64,000 bases of DNA, from positions 1 to 64,000 of the forward strand of contig NZ_CAMLIG010000019.1 in assembly GCF_946480185.1 (NCBI RefSeq). The letters run 5' to 3'. A model generated the notes under the pieces. The model saw only the letters and a list, made by a program, of their open reading frames with translations, did no database searches and was not told the origin of the DNA. Within the stretch, counting starts at the first letter, position 1. Every line of letters begins with the position of its first letter. A program made the translations under genes and the position numbers. Below, piece by piece: positions 8,990 to 17,187 of the stretch. Origin of the DNA: an uncultured Pedobacter sp. (GTDB lineage: Bacteria > Bacteroidota > Bacteroidia > Sphingobacteriales > Sphingobacteriaceae).

Positions 8990-9011
8990 ATTTTTAGACC
9001 AGTCTAAAAAT
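8990..9011. promoter_or_regulatory. Palindromic operator, DtxR/MntR-like
   Basis: Two perfect 10-base arms, ATTTTTAGAC and GTCTAAAAAT, flank the dinucleotide CA. The AT-rich outer part with an inner TTAGnC/GnCTAA core resembles sites of DtxR/MntR-family metal repressors. It is located upstream of the metal transporter and overlaps the -33 position of its likely promoter. The assignment to MntR is inference from architecture and context; no such regulator gene lies in the window. Confidence 0.6.
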
Positions 9012-9062
9012 AAGCTATTCGGAAAATATATTGAAAAAATAAGCGTCTTTATTAAAATATAA

Positions 9063-9092
9063 TTTGGGTTATGAGGAATAAATTTAAATTTG
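9063..9092 (+). promoter_or_regulatory. Promoter of the Lrp-type gene
   Basis: TTTG at 9063-9066 and TAAATTTG at 9085-9092 are separated by 18 bases, an excellent match to the Bacteroidota primary-sigma promoter. The start codon is at 9109, so the leader would be about ten bases long. Confidence 0.75.
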
Positions 9093-9108
9093 TACTAAAT
9101 CATAAATT

Positions 9109-9573
9109 ATGGAACTGGATAAAATAGATTTCAATATTCTTAAGATTTTACAGGAAAACGGAAGAATTACTAATCTGCAATTATCGCAACATATTGGTTT
9201 GTCTCCGGCGCCTACCTTGGAACGCGTTCGGAAACTGGAGAACTCTGGTTATATAAAAAGTTACCATGCTTTAGTTGATGAAGAAAAATTAGGTTTGGGC
9301 ATTAAAACCTTTATACAAGTTTCTTTGGATTTTCATGCGCCAGATACCCGCGAGATTTTTTTGAAGGAGATTGATTCGATTAAAGAAATAACAGAGTGCC
9401 ATCACGTTACAGGTCAATATGATTTTTTGCTTAAGGCTTACGTAAAGGACATTAAAACTTACGAACAGTTAATTATGCAAAAGATTAGCCGGATACCCGT
9501 AGTTAAAACCTTTCAAACGATGATGATTATGTCAACAAGTAAAAAAGAACCTATTGTTCCTTTAGAGTATTAA
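9109..9573 (+). CDS. Lrp/AsnC-family transcriptional regulator
   Basis: A 154-residue regulator of the feast/famine family. Residues 1-60 form the helix-turn-helix domain, beginning LDKIDFNILKILQENGR and with NLQLSQHIGLSPAPTLERVRKL as the recognition region. The remainder is the RAM ligand-binding domain with the ECHHVTGQYDFLLKA strand pair. Such proteins usually sense amino acids as octamers. It has its own promoter and is followed after 21 bases by a LacI-type gene, with which it may be co-transcribed. Targets are unknown. Confidence 0.93.
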   Translation: MELDKIDFNILKILQENGRITNLQLSQHIGLSPAPTLERVRKLENSGYIKSYHALVDEEKLGLGIKTFIQVSLDFHAPDTREIFLKEIDSIKEITECHHVTGQYDFLLKAYVKDIKTYEQLIMQKISRIPVVKTFQTMMIMSTSKKEPIVPLEY

Positions 9574-9594
9574 GTTTAATCAATAGCTCAGCTT

Positions 9595-10611
9595 ATGAAA
9601 AATGTTACGCTAAAACAGTTGGCAAGCAAACTGGGTTTATCTGTATCAACAGTATCAAGAGCATTAACAGATAGCTACGAGATTAATGTTGAAACTAAAA
9701 AACGGGTAAAAGCGCTAGCAAAAGAATTAAATTATCAACCAAATCCTTTTGCGGCTTTTCTGCGAAAGCACATCAGTAAAACTATTGCCCTCATTATTCC
9801 GGAAATTTCAAATAACTTTTTCTCTTTGGTAATTAAAGGCGTGGAGACGATCTGTGCAGAAAAGGATTATTATGTTTTGATTTACGAAACCCACGAAGAG
9901 TACCAAAAAGAAGTACGTATTACAAACCACCTGATTGGCGGCAGAGTTGATGGCGTTTTGATTTCCGTTAATTCGGAAAGTGAAAATTCTGATCATTTAA
10001 AAGAACTGGTAGACAGAAATGTGAAAATGGTAATGTTTGACAGGGTGATTGAGGATTTTAACGCATCTAAAGTTTATAGCGACGACTACGAAAGTAGTTT
10101 TAACGGCGTTAGCCATCTGGTAAACCGAGGCTGTAAAAAAATTCTTTTTTTAAAAGCTGGCGAAAAGCTATCAACTATGCATAAGCGGGAAAAAGCTTAT
10201 TTTGATGTTTTAGCGAAAAACAATTTGCCCCTTGATAAATCTTTGGTAAAATCATTTGTTCCGTCTAAAGAGATTGATTTGGATGATTTAACAGCATTTA
10301 TTTTGGATAAAAAGCCGGATGCTATTTTTTGCTCGGTAGAACGTTTGGCAATTGCCTGTTATGATGTTTGCAACAATGTTGGATTAAGCATCCCAAATGA
10401 TATCAAAATCATTACTTTTTCCTGTTTGAATGTGGCCCGACTTTTAAATCCTTCGTTATCAACCATTTCACAACCCGCATTTGAGATTGGTAAAACAGCA
10501 GCCAAACTTTTGCTTGAAGAGATTGAAGGGAAAAAAGAGAATGAAGGTTATGTTGACCTAAGCATGCCTTCTACCATTATCAAAAGAGATTCCACAAAAA
10601 AAATGCTTTAA
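9595..10611 (+). CDS. LacI-family transcriptional regulator
   Basis: A 338-residue repressor with an N-terminal helix-turn-helix (LASKLGLSVSTVSRAL at about residues 7-22), the hinge region YQPNPFAAFLRKH, and a periplasmic-binding-protein fold with KTIALIIPEISNNFFSLVIKG as its first strand and DAIFCSVERLAI near residue 240. It probably responds to a sugar. No carbohydrate operon is adjacent, which leaves the target open. It converges on pabB with a four-base overlap of the two ends. Confidence 0.92.
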   Translation: MKNVTLKQLASKLGLSVSTVSRALTDSYEINVETKKRVKALAKELNYQPNPFAAFLRKHISKTIALIIPEISNNFFSLVIKGVETICAEKDYYVLIYETHEEYQKEVRITNHLIGGRVDGVLISVNSESENSDHLKELVDRNVKMVMFDRVIEDFNASKVYSDDYESSFNGVSHLVNRGCKKILFLKAGEKLSTMHKREKAYFDVLAKNNLPLDKSLVKSFVPSKEIDLDDLTAFILDKKPDAIFCSVERLAIACYDVCNNVGLSIPNDIKIITFSCLNVARLLNPSLSTISQPAFEIGKTAAKLLLEEIEGKKENEGYVDLSMPSTIIKRDSTKKML

Positions 10612-11861
10612 GCCAATACTTCTAAAATAGCTTTAACTTTTAGTAAACACTCCTCATACTCCTGGTCAGGGACGGCGTAATAAGTAATTGCGCTCCCTAC
10701 TTGAAACGATAAATATTTTTCCGTTTCGTTATAAAGGATAGTTCTTATGATCACATTAAAATCAAAATCGCCGTCTGGCGAAAAATAACCAACAGCACCA
10801 GAATACATTCCTCTTTTCGTCTGCTCAAACTCCTCCATCAGTTTCATGGCTTTAATTTTTGGAGCGCCCGTCATACTGCCCATAGGGAATGTGTTTTTTA
10901 CAGCAGTTACGTTTGAAATCTCCGGACTTTTACGGCAAACAATGGTAGAAATTAAGTGGTGTACTTGTTTAAAAGAGTAAACGCCAAAAAGCTCATCAAC
11001 TTTTACCGAACCTTCTAAAGCGGATTTTGTTAAATCATTGCGTACCAAATCCACAATCATCACATTTTCTTGTTGCTCTTTAGAACTCTCTTTTAGGTTT
11101 TTAATAATTTCCGTGTCTTCCTCAATGGTTTTCCCTCTTTTTGCAGTTCCTTTTATAGGTTGCGAAATCAGTTTTTCTCCACGTTTAGCCAAAAACCTTT
11201 CGGGCGTTGCAGCAATGATATGCTTATCAAACCATTTAAAATAATTTGAAAAAGGGGTAGGGGAATGCTGGTTTAAGCGCTGGTAAGTACTAAACGGATG
11301 TATATGAGCTTGTAAAGCATAAAACTCCATGCAAAAATTAGTTTCGTAAATATTACCGATGCTAATTTGATGGATTATTTTTTCGACAGTGTTTAGGTAT
11401 TCGGTTTTACTAAATCTTTGTTGAATTTGAACCGAAATTTTGTCATTATGGTTTTGAAGCTCGGTTTTGTTAATTTCTTCCCAAATTATTGCTGCGCTTT
11501 CGCTGAGGATTTCTAAGCGGTTGCCTTTTAATATTAAAGTATGTTTTGGAACAAAGAAGAAAGCTTCTGGAAATTTTACAAAATCGGGGTTTTGTGATTT
11601 CAGCGGTTCAATATCGTTTTTCAAATCGTAACTAAAACCGCCAAAAATCCAATTCTGGCGGTTTCTAATTTGAAAATCATCAATCGCTTTAAAAGAATTT
11701 GTCTCTATTTTCTCAATAACACCTGCGCCAATGGCAAAGTCAAACTTAGAATATGAATCTGCGTAAGAATTGGAGTTTAATACACAACATATCTCAAAAT
11801 CTGATGCCCATTGTTGCACCTTAGCTTTAAATTTTTCTAACTCGGCGAGGTGTAAAATCAT
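10608..11861 (-). CDS. pabB: Aminodeoxychorismate synthase component I
   Basis: A chorismate-utilising enzyme of 417 residues that makes 4-amino-4-deoxychorismate for folate synthesis. The motif PIKGTAKRG carries the lysine that distinguishes PabB from anthranilate synthase TrpE, which has PIAGT. DLVRNDL, GSMTGAPKIKAM and the C-terminal FDFNVIIRTI block are intact. The N-terminal region is shorter than in TrpE. No glutaminase partner (PabA/TrpG) or lyase PabC gene is nearby. The gene starts at ATG 11861 and appears monocistronic. Confidence 0.88.
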   Translation of the reverse strand: MILHLAELEKFKAKVQQWASDFEICCVLNSNSYADSYSKFDFAIGAGVIEKIETNSFKAIDDFQIRNRQNWIFGGFSYDLKNDIEPLKSQNPDFVKFPEAFFFVPKHTLILKGNRLEILSESAAIIWEEINKTELQNHNDKISVQIQQRFSKTEYLNTVEKIIHQISIGNIYETNFCMEFYALQAHIHPFSTYQRLNQHSPTPFSNYFKWFDKHIIAATPERFLAKRGEKLISQPIKGTAKRGKTIEEDTEIIKNLKESSKEQQENVMIVDLVRNDLTKSALEGSVKVDELFGVYSFKQVHHLISTIVCRKSPEISNVTAVKNTFPMGSMTGAPKIKAMKLMEEFEQTKRGMYSGAVGYFSPDGDFDFNVIIRTILYNETEKYLSFQVGSAITYYAVPDQEYEECLLKVKAILEVLA

Positions 11862-11971
11862 ATACCGCGCTAAAGTAAAACTAAAAACTAAAAAGAGTCA
11901 ACACAAAAGTCAAAAATTTAACCTTTAGCAAAACAGCTCTCTTTCCTTTGGAGAGGCTTGGGTTGACGCTC

Positions 11972-12445
11972 TTACTTATTATTACGCAGTGGAACAATTA
12001 AAACTGGGCATTTTGCATGCCTACTTACACTTTCGGCAACAGAACCTGATATAAAATGATCAAAACCTTTACGGCTGTGCGTTCCCACAACAATCATCGA
12101 AAAATTTTTCTCTTTGGCCAATGTTACAATTTCGCTTGAAACATCACCAACTAAAATATATTCGTCAACAATAGTTTCCTTAGCAAATTTCGATCTTAAA
12201 TCAGCAAATAATTTCTCGCTATGCTCACGTTGGATATCCATTACGTTGGGTAAAATAATTCCAGGATCTCCTAAAATTGGATCGCCAGTAATATTTGTAG
12301 TTATTGGCACTTGATTAATATGAACCAATGAAACCGATGCGTTGAGCTTTTTTGCCAATGAAAAACCATATTCGGCAGCATGATAGGCGTACTCAGAATC
12401 GTCAACTGCAATTAAAATACGCTCGAATGTTGTTAAACTTTCCAT
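11972..12445 (-). CDS. Universal stress protein, UspA family
   Basis: A 157-residue single-domain Usp. It begins ERILIAVDDSEYAYHAAEYG, the usual first strand and helix, and ends with VVGTHSRKGFDHFISGSVAE. In the nucleotide-binding pattern G-2x-G-9x-G the second glycine is serine here, so ATP binding is uncertain. Usp proteins are cytosolic and induced under stress or growth arrest. It is transcribed away from the NlpC/P60 gene with 54 bases between the two starts. Confidence 0.92.
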   Translation of the reverse strand: MESLTTFERILIAVDDSEYAYHAAEYGFSLAKKLNASVSLVHINQVPITTNITGDPILGDPGIILPNVMDIQREHSEKLFADLRSKFAKETIVDEYILVGDVSSEIVTLAKEKNFSMIVVGTHSRKGFDHFISGSVAESVSRHAKCPVLIVPLRNNK

Positions 12446-12499
12446 GTTAGTTTCTTTTGTATTAAATTACGCAAAATTCAGACCATCTTATATCAACCT

Positions 12500-13288
12500 A
12501 TGGAAAACTTTATAGGCACTTGCGCATTATCCTCCATACCCTTGCGGGCAAATCCTTCGCATCGTTCAGAAATAGTTTCTCAGTTACTTTTTGCAGATGT
12601 CTTTGAAGCATTTGAACAACAAGGTGACTGGCTCCAAATTAAAACTTTTAATGATGCATACATTGGTTGGGTTGACGCTAAACAGGTTTCTGTATTGAAC
12701 GAAAACAACTATACCGATTCAGATAAAAGTTTTACTTTTTTAACCAAAGAAGCAAATACATTAGTGCTAAAAGGAAATTCAAAGTCGCCGATTTATTTAC
12801 ACGCCGGAACTACTTTGCCTAATTATAACGAAGGAAAGTTCAGTTTGTTAGACGAAACTTACCAAGTAACATCAAATAATGTTTTTGTGCCAAATGCCGA
12901 AGATTTTGAGGTAGATGTGGTTGAAACTGCAAAAACGTTTTTGAATGTTCCGTATTTATGGGGCGGACGTACCCACGCAGGAATTGACTGTTCGGGTTTT
13001 TCGCAGATTGTTTACAAAATGTTGGGATTAAATCTCAATAGAGATGCTTGGCAACAGGCAGAACAAGGAAGCGTGGTAGATTTTTTAACCGAAGCAAAAG
13101 CTGGTGATTTAGCTTTCTTTGACAATGAAGAAGGAAAAATCACTCATGTGGGGATTATGTTGAACAACAGCCAGATTATTCATTCATCTGGCAGAGTGAA
13201 AATTGACAGAATAGATAACCAGGGGATTTTTGCCTTGGATGAAAATAGATACTCGCATAAACTGCGAATTATTAAACGATATGTGTAA
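12500..13288 (+). CDS. NlpC/P60 family peptidase with SH3-like domain
   Basis: A 262-residue cysteine peptidase. The N-terminal half carries bacterial SH3-like repeats (WLQIKTFNDAYIGWVD), and the C-terminal half is NlpC/P60 with the catalytic cysteine in GIDCSGFSQ, the histidine in HVGIML and a later histidine in IIHSSG. There is no signal peptide, so a cytosolic role like that of YkfC, which trims gamma-D-Glu-diaminoacid murein peptides during cell-wall recycling, is more likely than cell-wall hydrolysis. That assignment is by architecture only. Confidence 0.88.
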   Translation: MENFIGTCALSSIPLRANPSHRSEIVSQLLFADVFEAFEQQGDWLQIKTFNDAYIGWVDAKQVSVLNENNYTDSDKSFTFLTKEANTLVLKGNSKSPIYLHAGTTLPNYNEGKFSLLDETYQVTSNNVFVPNAEDFEVDVVETAKTFLNVPYLWGGRTHAGIDCSGFSQIVYKMLGLNLNRDAWQQAEQGSVVDFLTEAKAGDLAFFDNEEGKITHVGIMLNNSQIIHSSGRVKIDRIDNQGIFALDENRYSHKLRIIKRYV

Positions 13289-13375
13289 CAGGGATTGAAA
13301 GCAAGAATCATAGAAAGATTGAATTGCCCGAAATGAGAGTGTAAACAGAGTTTTCCAAAAAACCACCGCCCGACA

Positions 13376-13927
13376 ATGGAATTACCTAAAGACCAACAAA
13401 AACAACTTTTAGAGCTGTTAAAAATCCGTTTTGAGAAAAACAGAAATTTACATCCGGAACTTGAATGGAACAAAATTGAAGCAAAGCTTTTGTTGTCTGC
13501 ATCAAAACTTTGGTCTTTAAATGAAATGGAGCTAAGCGGTGGCGAACCTGATGTCATTGGCTTTGATGAAAATACCGGCGAGTATATTTTCTGCGATTGT
13601 TCTGCGGAAAGCCCAAAAGGCAGAAGAAGCTTGTGTTATGATAGAAAGGCTTTAGATGCCAGAAAAGAAAATAAACCCAAAAGCTCGGCGCTGGATATTG
13701 CAAATGAAATCGGTATCGAAATACTAACTGAAGAACAATATAGAAATTTACAAAAACTCGGAGTTTTTGATCAAAAAACATCCAGCTGGATTCAAACCCC
13801 AAAAGATATCAGGGATTTGGGCGGCGCAATCTTTTGCGATTTCCGTTATGGAAAGGTGTTCACCTACCACAACGGCGCCGAATCCTATTATGCTTCCAGA
13901 GGGTTTAGAGGAATATTAAGAGTTTAA
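13376..13927 (+). CDS. DUF4256 family protein
   Basis: A 183-residue cytosolic protein of a conserved family without known function. Typical features are WNKIEAKLLLSASKLWSLNEME, the segment GGEPDVIGFD, an FCDCSAESPKGRRSLCYDR block rich in cysteine and charged residues, and the ending YHNGAESYYASRGFRG. The start is ATG at 13376. It follows the NlpC/P60 gene by 87 bases and is followed by an AT-rich, repeat-like spacer. I can infer no pathway from context. Confidence 0.85.
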   Translation: MELPKDQQKQLLELLKIRFEKNRNLHPELEWNKIEAKLLLSASKLWSLNEMELSGGEPDVIGFDENTGEYIFCDCSAESPKGRRSLCYDRKALDARKENKPKSSALDIANEIGIEILTEEQYRNLQKLGVFDQKTSSWIQTPKDIRDLGGAIFCDFRYGKVFTYHNGAESYYASRGFRGILRV

Positions 13928-13937
13928 AAAATAATTA

Positions 13938-13966
13938 TTGAATGATAGAATGAGTGAAGGATTGAA
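13938..13966 (+). repeat. Repeat-like GAATGA/GAAGGATTGAA spacer
   Basis: This stretch is made of imperfect copies of TGAATGA, GAATGAG and GAAGGATTGAA. Closely similar wording occurs at 24444-24470 and 46651-46670, always between genes. See the findings. Confidence 0.45.
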
Positions 13967-14009
13967 TTTGTATTTTAAACACCAACCAAATACCCAACAA
14001 ACTAACCAC

Positions 14010-14459
14010 CTACAGCTCATTCAGCCAAATATTATCATACTTCTTCATTAAATCGCGTTCGGGTTTTGGGATAGGAGTGGGCTTTTTAGTTTGATAGTCA
14101 ATAGCAACCTGAACCGTTTTTCCCATTGTTCTTAACGACAATGAACCGTCTTCTTTTTCGCAAACTAAAACATATTCAATATCCCAACTGCTGTTTCCTA
14201 AGCGGCTGGTTTTTACGTACGCAAAAATCTTTTCTTCCAAAACAATCGGACGCACATAATCTACCTGCGCTTTTGCTACGATAATTCCGGTAGCTTTCCA
14301 GTCCCACTTAATAATTTCTCGCCAATAATCTGAACGGGCCTGTTCAAAATAAGTGAGGTAAACTGCATTGTTTGCATGGCCAAACATATCCATATCCGAA
14401 AATCTTATCGGGATCTGAATTCTGTATCTATAGTGTTTGAGAATTTCATTTATATCCAT
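14010..14459 (-). CDS. Acyl-CoA thioesterase, 4HBT hotdog fold
   Basis: A 149-residue hotdog-fold protein. The segment RFSDMDMFGHANNAVYLTYFEQAR is diagnostic for the 4-hydroxybenzoyl-CoA thioesterase group, with the catalytic aspartate in the FSDMD part. It probably hydrolyses acyl-CoA thioesters in the cytosol; substrate length cannot be told from sequence. It is divergent from hsp20 with 132 bases between the starts and has no operon partner. Confidence 0.88.
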   Translation of the reverse strand: MDINEILKHYRYRIQIPIRFSDMDMFGHANNAVYLTYFEQARSDYWREIIKWDWKATGIIVAKAQVDYVRPIVLEEKIFAYVKTSRLGNSSWDIEYVLVCEKEDGSLSLRTMGKTVQVAIDYQTKKPTPIPKPERDLMKKYDNIWLNEL

Positions 14460-14539
14460 AATCGGAAATTTTGTCGGTAAATATTTTTAAAACAAGACAC
14501 AAAGTCATTAAATATAGCTTTTTTATGCATTGGTATCCA

Positions 14540-14564
14540 ACTTGATTGGTACTAAACATCAAGT
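14540..14564 (+). repeat. Inverted repeat in the hsp20 upstream region
   Basis: ACTTGAT (14540-14546) and ATCAAGT (14558-14564) form a 7-bp stem with an 11-base loop. The stem ends 13 bases before the AGGAGG ribosome-binding sequence. It is not a CIRCE element. It could be an operator or an RNA hairpin near the translation start. Confidence 0.4.
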
Positions 14565-14577
14565 AAAATTAACAAAT

Positions 14578-14583
14578 AGGAGG
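14578..14583 (+). promoter_or_regulatory. Strong Shine-Dalgarno sequence of hsp20
   Basis: AGGAGG sits eight bases before the ATG at 14592. Such a perfect site is unusual here, as most genes in the window have none. Confidence 0.8.
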
Positions 14584-14591
14584 ATATAAAA

Positions 14592-15029
14592 ATGACTTTA
14601 GTAAAATTTAACGATCAAAAAAGAGCTAATGGCTATTCAACCTTTAATGAGTTGTTTGATTCATTCTTCACCGATGGATATGCATTGCCTAAACCATCGC
14701 AACATGTTCCGGCAGTAAATGTATCGGAAACCGCAAATGCTTTTACATTGGATTTGGCTGCGCCCGGATTAAAGAAAGAAGATTTTAAAATTGCCTTAGA
14801 AAAAGACGTTTTAACAGTATCTGCTGAGGTAAGCAATGACGTAAAAGAAGACAGCAAAAAATTCAATAAAAGAGAATTTAGCTATCATGCCTTCTCAAGA
14901 TCTTTTAACTTGCCAGAATTGGTAGATCATAGTAAAATTGAAGCCACCTACGAAAACGGCGTTTTACAAATTCAAATCCCTAAAAAAGAAGAAGCCAAAG
15001 TATTAACAAGGCAGATAGAAATTAAATAA
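14592..15029 (+). CDS. Small heat-shock protein, Hsp20 family
   Basis: A 145-residue chaperone that binds unfolding proteins without ATP. The alpha-crystallin domain runs from about residue 35 (VPAVNVSETANAFTLDLAAPG) through FNKREFSYHAFSRSFNLPE to NGVLQIQIPKKEE, which includes the I-x-I-type C-terminal anchor region. The length is typical. It has a strong ribosome-binding site, an inverted repeat upstream and a good terminator downstream, so it is probably a single-gene, stress-regulated unit. Confidence 0.95.
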   Translation: MTLVKFNDQKRANGYSTFNELFDSFFTDGYALPKPSQHVPAVNVSETANAFTLDLAAPGLKKEDFKIALEKDVLTVSAEVSNDVKEDSKKFNKREFSYHAFSRSFNLPELVDHSKIEATYENGVLQIQIPKKEEAKVLTRQIEIK

Positions 15030-15055
15030 GAGCTTTTAGTTTAATTGTTTTGATG

Positions 15056-15088
15056 AAAGCCTGAATGTAAAAGTTCAGGCTTTTTTTT
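15056..15088 (+). terminator. Rho-independent terminator of hsp20
   Basis: AAAGCCTGAA at 15056-15065 pairs with TTCAGGCTTT from 15074, leaving an 8-base loop, followed by a run of T residues to 15088. Confidence 0.9.
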
Positions 15089-15157
15089 GTGTGATTAAAA
15101 CTAAAAATACTAATTATTTTAGTTTTGTTTAACTAACATATTTAGTAATTTTGTTTG

Positions 15158-16417
15158 ATGGACTTTGAAAAAATAAACGAAAAACTCTCTATTTTAGCTG
15201 ATGCGGCTAAGTATGACGTCTCTTGCGCATCAAGTGGAAGCACTCGTAAAAACAAAAATAAAGGCTTGGGCGATTCTACCGGAATGGGGATTTGTCATTC
15301 TTATACAGAAGATGGCCGTTGTGTTTCGTTGTTAAAAATTTTATTGACCAATGTTTGCATTTATGATTGCGCTTATTGTGTAACCCGCAAAAGCAACGAT
15401 ATAAAACGGGCCGCATTTACAGTGCAGGAAGTGGTGGATTTAACCATCAACTTTTATCGTCGCAATTATATTGAGGGTTTGTTTTTGAGCTCTGGTATTT
15501 TTAAAGATGCCAATACTACCATGGAACGTTTGGTTTCCGTAGCAAAAAAACTGCGCTTAGAACAAAATTTCAATGGTTATATCCATTTAAAAAGTATCCC
15601 GGGTGCTTCTGATGAGCTGATGAAAGAAGCAGGTTTATATGCCGACCGCCTGAGCGTGAATTTGGAACTTCCAACCGTTGAAGGCTTAAAATTGTTAGCT
15701 CCCGATAAAAACCGGCAGGATATGATTGACCCAATGAATTTCGTAAAAAATGAGATTATCCTTTATAAAGATGAACTGAAACGCTTTAAGAACACACCTA
15801 AATTTGCTCCCGGCGGACAAAGTACCCAAATGATCATTGGCGCTACACCCGAAACCGACTTACAGATTATTCATACGGCGAATCATTTTTATAAAGACTT
15901 CAATTTAAAAAGGGTTTATTATTCGGGTTATGTGCCAGTTGCTAATGATGCCCGTTTGCCCTCCTTGCGATCACAAGTTCCAATGCTTCGGGAAAACCGA
16001 CTTTATCAAGCAGATTGGCTCATGCGTTTTTATGGCTTTAAAGCCGATGAAATTTTAGATGTGAATAAACCTTTTTTAGAGTTGGATGTAGATCCAAAAC
16101 TAGGTTGGGCTTTAAGAAATCTCGATTTTTTTCCATTAAATATCCAAACTGCAGATTTCGAAGCCATATTAAGAATACCCGGAGTAGGCGTAAAATCAGC
16201 ATGGAAAATTGTAGAAGGAAGGAAATTTGCCAAGCTAAATTTACAGCATTTACAAAAAATGGGCGTTGCGGTTAACAGGGCGCAACATTTTATCAGCTTT
16301 GCAAGCTCATTTATCAAAACCAATTTCTTGCATCAGCCAAACTTAAAAGATGTTATCCTTAAAACGGTAAAAAGTAAGTACGAAACCCATTATTCACCAC
16401 AGTTAAGCTTGTTTTAA
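15158..16417 (+). CDS. Putative DNA modification/repair radical SAM protein
   Basis: A 419-residue radical SAM enzyme of the type named for its link to uracil-DNA glycosylases (TIGR03916). The iron-sulfur motif CxxxCxxC uses Cys67, Cys71 and Cys74 (VCIYDCAYC). Near residues 340-360, LRIPGVGVKSAWKIVEGRKF is a helix-hairpin-helix, a non-specific DNA-binding element. The reaction is unknown. An ATG at 15158 is preferred over the adjacent TTG at 15155. The stop overlaps the start of the next gene by one base (TAATG), so translation of the pair is likely coupled. Confidence 0.9.
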   Translation: MDFEKINEKLSILADAAKYDVSCASSGSTRKNKNKGLGDSTGMGICHSYTEDGRCVSLLKILLTNVCIYDCAYCVTRKSNDIKRAAFTVQEVVDLTINFYRRNYIEGLFLSSGIFKDANTTMERLVSVAKKLRLEQNFNGYIHLKSIPGASDELMKEAGLYADRLSVNLELPTVEGLKLLAPDKNRQDMIDPMNFVKNEIILYKDELKRFKNTPKFAPGGQSTQMIIGATPETDLQIIHTANHFYKDFNLKRVYYSGYVPVANDARLPSLRSQVPMLRENRLYQADWLMRFYGFKADEILDVNKPFLELDVDPKLGWALRNLDFFPLNIQTADFEAILRIPGVGVKSAWKIVEGRKFAKLNLQHLQKMGVAVNRAQHFISFASSFIKTNFLHQPNLKDVILKTVKSKYETHYSPQLSLF

Positions 16418-17187
16418 TGATTACGCTTTTAACTTATGACCATAGTTTAGATGGCTTTTTTACCGCGGTTTTTGAGGTTTACGAGTATAAATTGGATAAA
16501 GCGGAAATTAGAAAAGAAGGTTTACCAAAGCCCCAACTTTTTTATGGTTTACACCGCGTGATTACCGACACTAAAAAAGCGGAACGGGTGTTTAAAAAAG
16601 TAAAGGTTTTGCTTGGCGAAAAAGGAATTCAGCAAATTATTTATAGTTTATTAACCGAAGACGAATATTGCGAAAGACCAATTTTAGAGGTGATTAGATA
16701 TGCCATTGCGCATCCTGAAAAGAAAATATTGAGCAACATGACCAACCAGTCCGTTCTTAAGTTAGAAAGATACACCAAACAGGTGGGCAGAGAAAAACAC
16801 CGTATGGAGGCTTTTGTGCGGTTTAGATTAATTACAGACGATATCTATTTTGCAGAAATAGAACCCGATTTTAACGTGATGCCCATTATTGCCACACATT
16901 TTGCACAGCGCTACCAAGACCAAAAGTGGCTAATTTTCGACCAAAAAAGACAGTACGGCTTATATTATAACTTAAAGTCTGTTGAAACTGTGGAAATGAA
17001 TTTTGATCACAAATGCAAGGATTTAGATACTTTAGGCAGCAATGAAGATTTGTACCAAAATTTATGGCGTACATACTTTGAGAAAACTAATATTAAGGCC
17101 CGTAAAAACTCACGTTTACATATTCAACACGTACCAAAACGATATTGGAAATACTTAACCGAAAAACAGTTTTTTAAAGACTTTTAA
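16417..17187 (+). CDS. Putative DNA metabolism protein, TIGR03915/DUF4130 family
   Basis: A 256-residue cytosolic protein, the usual partner of the radical SAM protein just upstream. It begins ITLLTYDHSLDGFFTAVFEVYEYK, typical of the family, and contains RYTKQVGREKHRMEAFVRFR and FNVMPIIATHFAQRYQDQKWLIFDQKR blocks. In other bacteria this domain may be fused to a uracil-DNA glycosylase-like domain; here it stands alone. The function is unproven. It ends in a 14-base convergent overlap with the DlgD-like gene. Confidence 0.88.
   Translation: MITLLTYDHSLDGFFTAVFEVYEYKLDKAEIRKEGLPKPQLFYGLHRVITDTKKAERVFKKVKVLLGEKGIQQIIYSLLTEDEYCERPILEVIRYAIAHPEKKILSNMTNQSVLKLERYTKQVGREKHRMEAFVRFRLITDDIYFAEIEPDFNVMPIIATHFAQRYQDQKWLIFDQKRQYGLYYNLKSVETVEMNFDHKCKDLDTLGSNEDLYQNLWRTYFEKTNIKARKNSRLHIQHVPKRYWKYLTEKQFFKDF

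Noticed and set aside
13180..13557. A 125-codon minus-strand frame across the NlpC-DUF4256 spacer.
   Set aside because: It overlaps two well-supported genes on the other strand and has no recognisable domain.
14521..14564. CIRCE element upstream of hsp20.
   Set aside because: The inverted repeat does not match the CIRCE consensus TTAGCACTC-N9-GAGTGCTAA.
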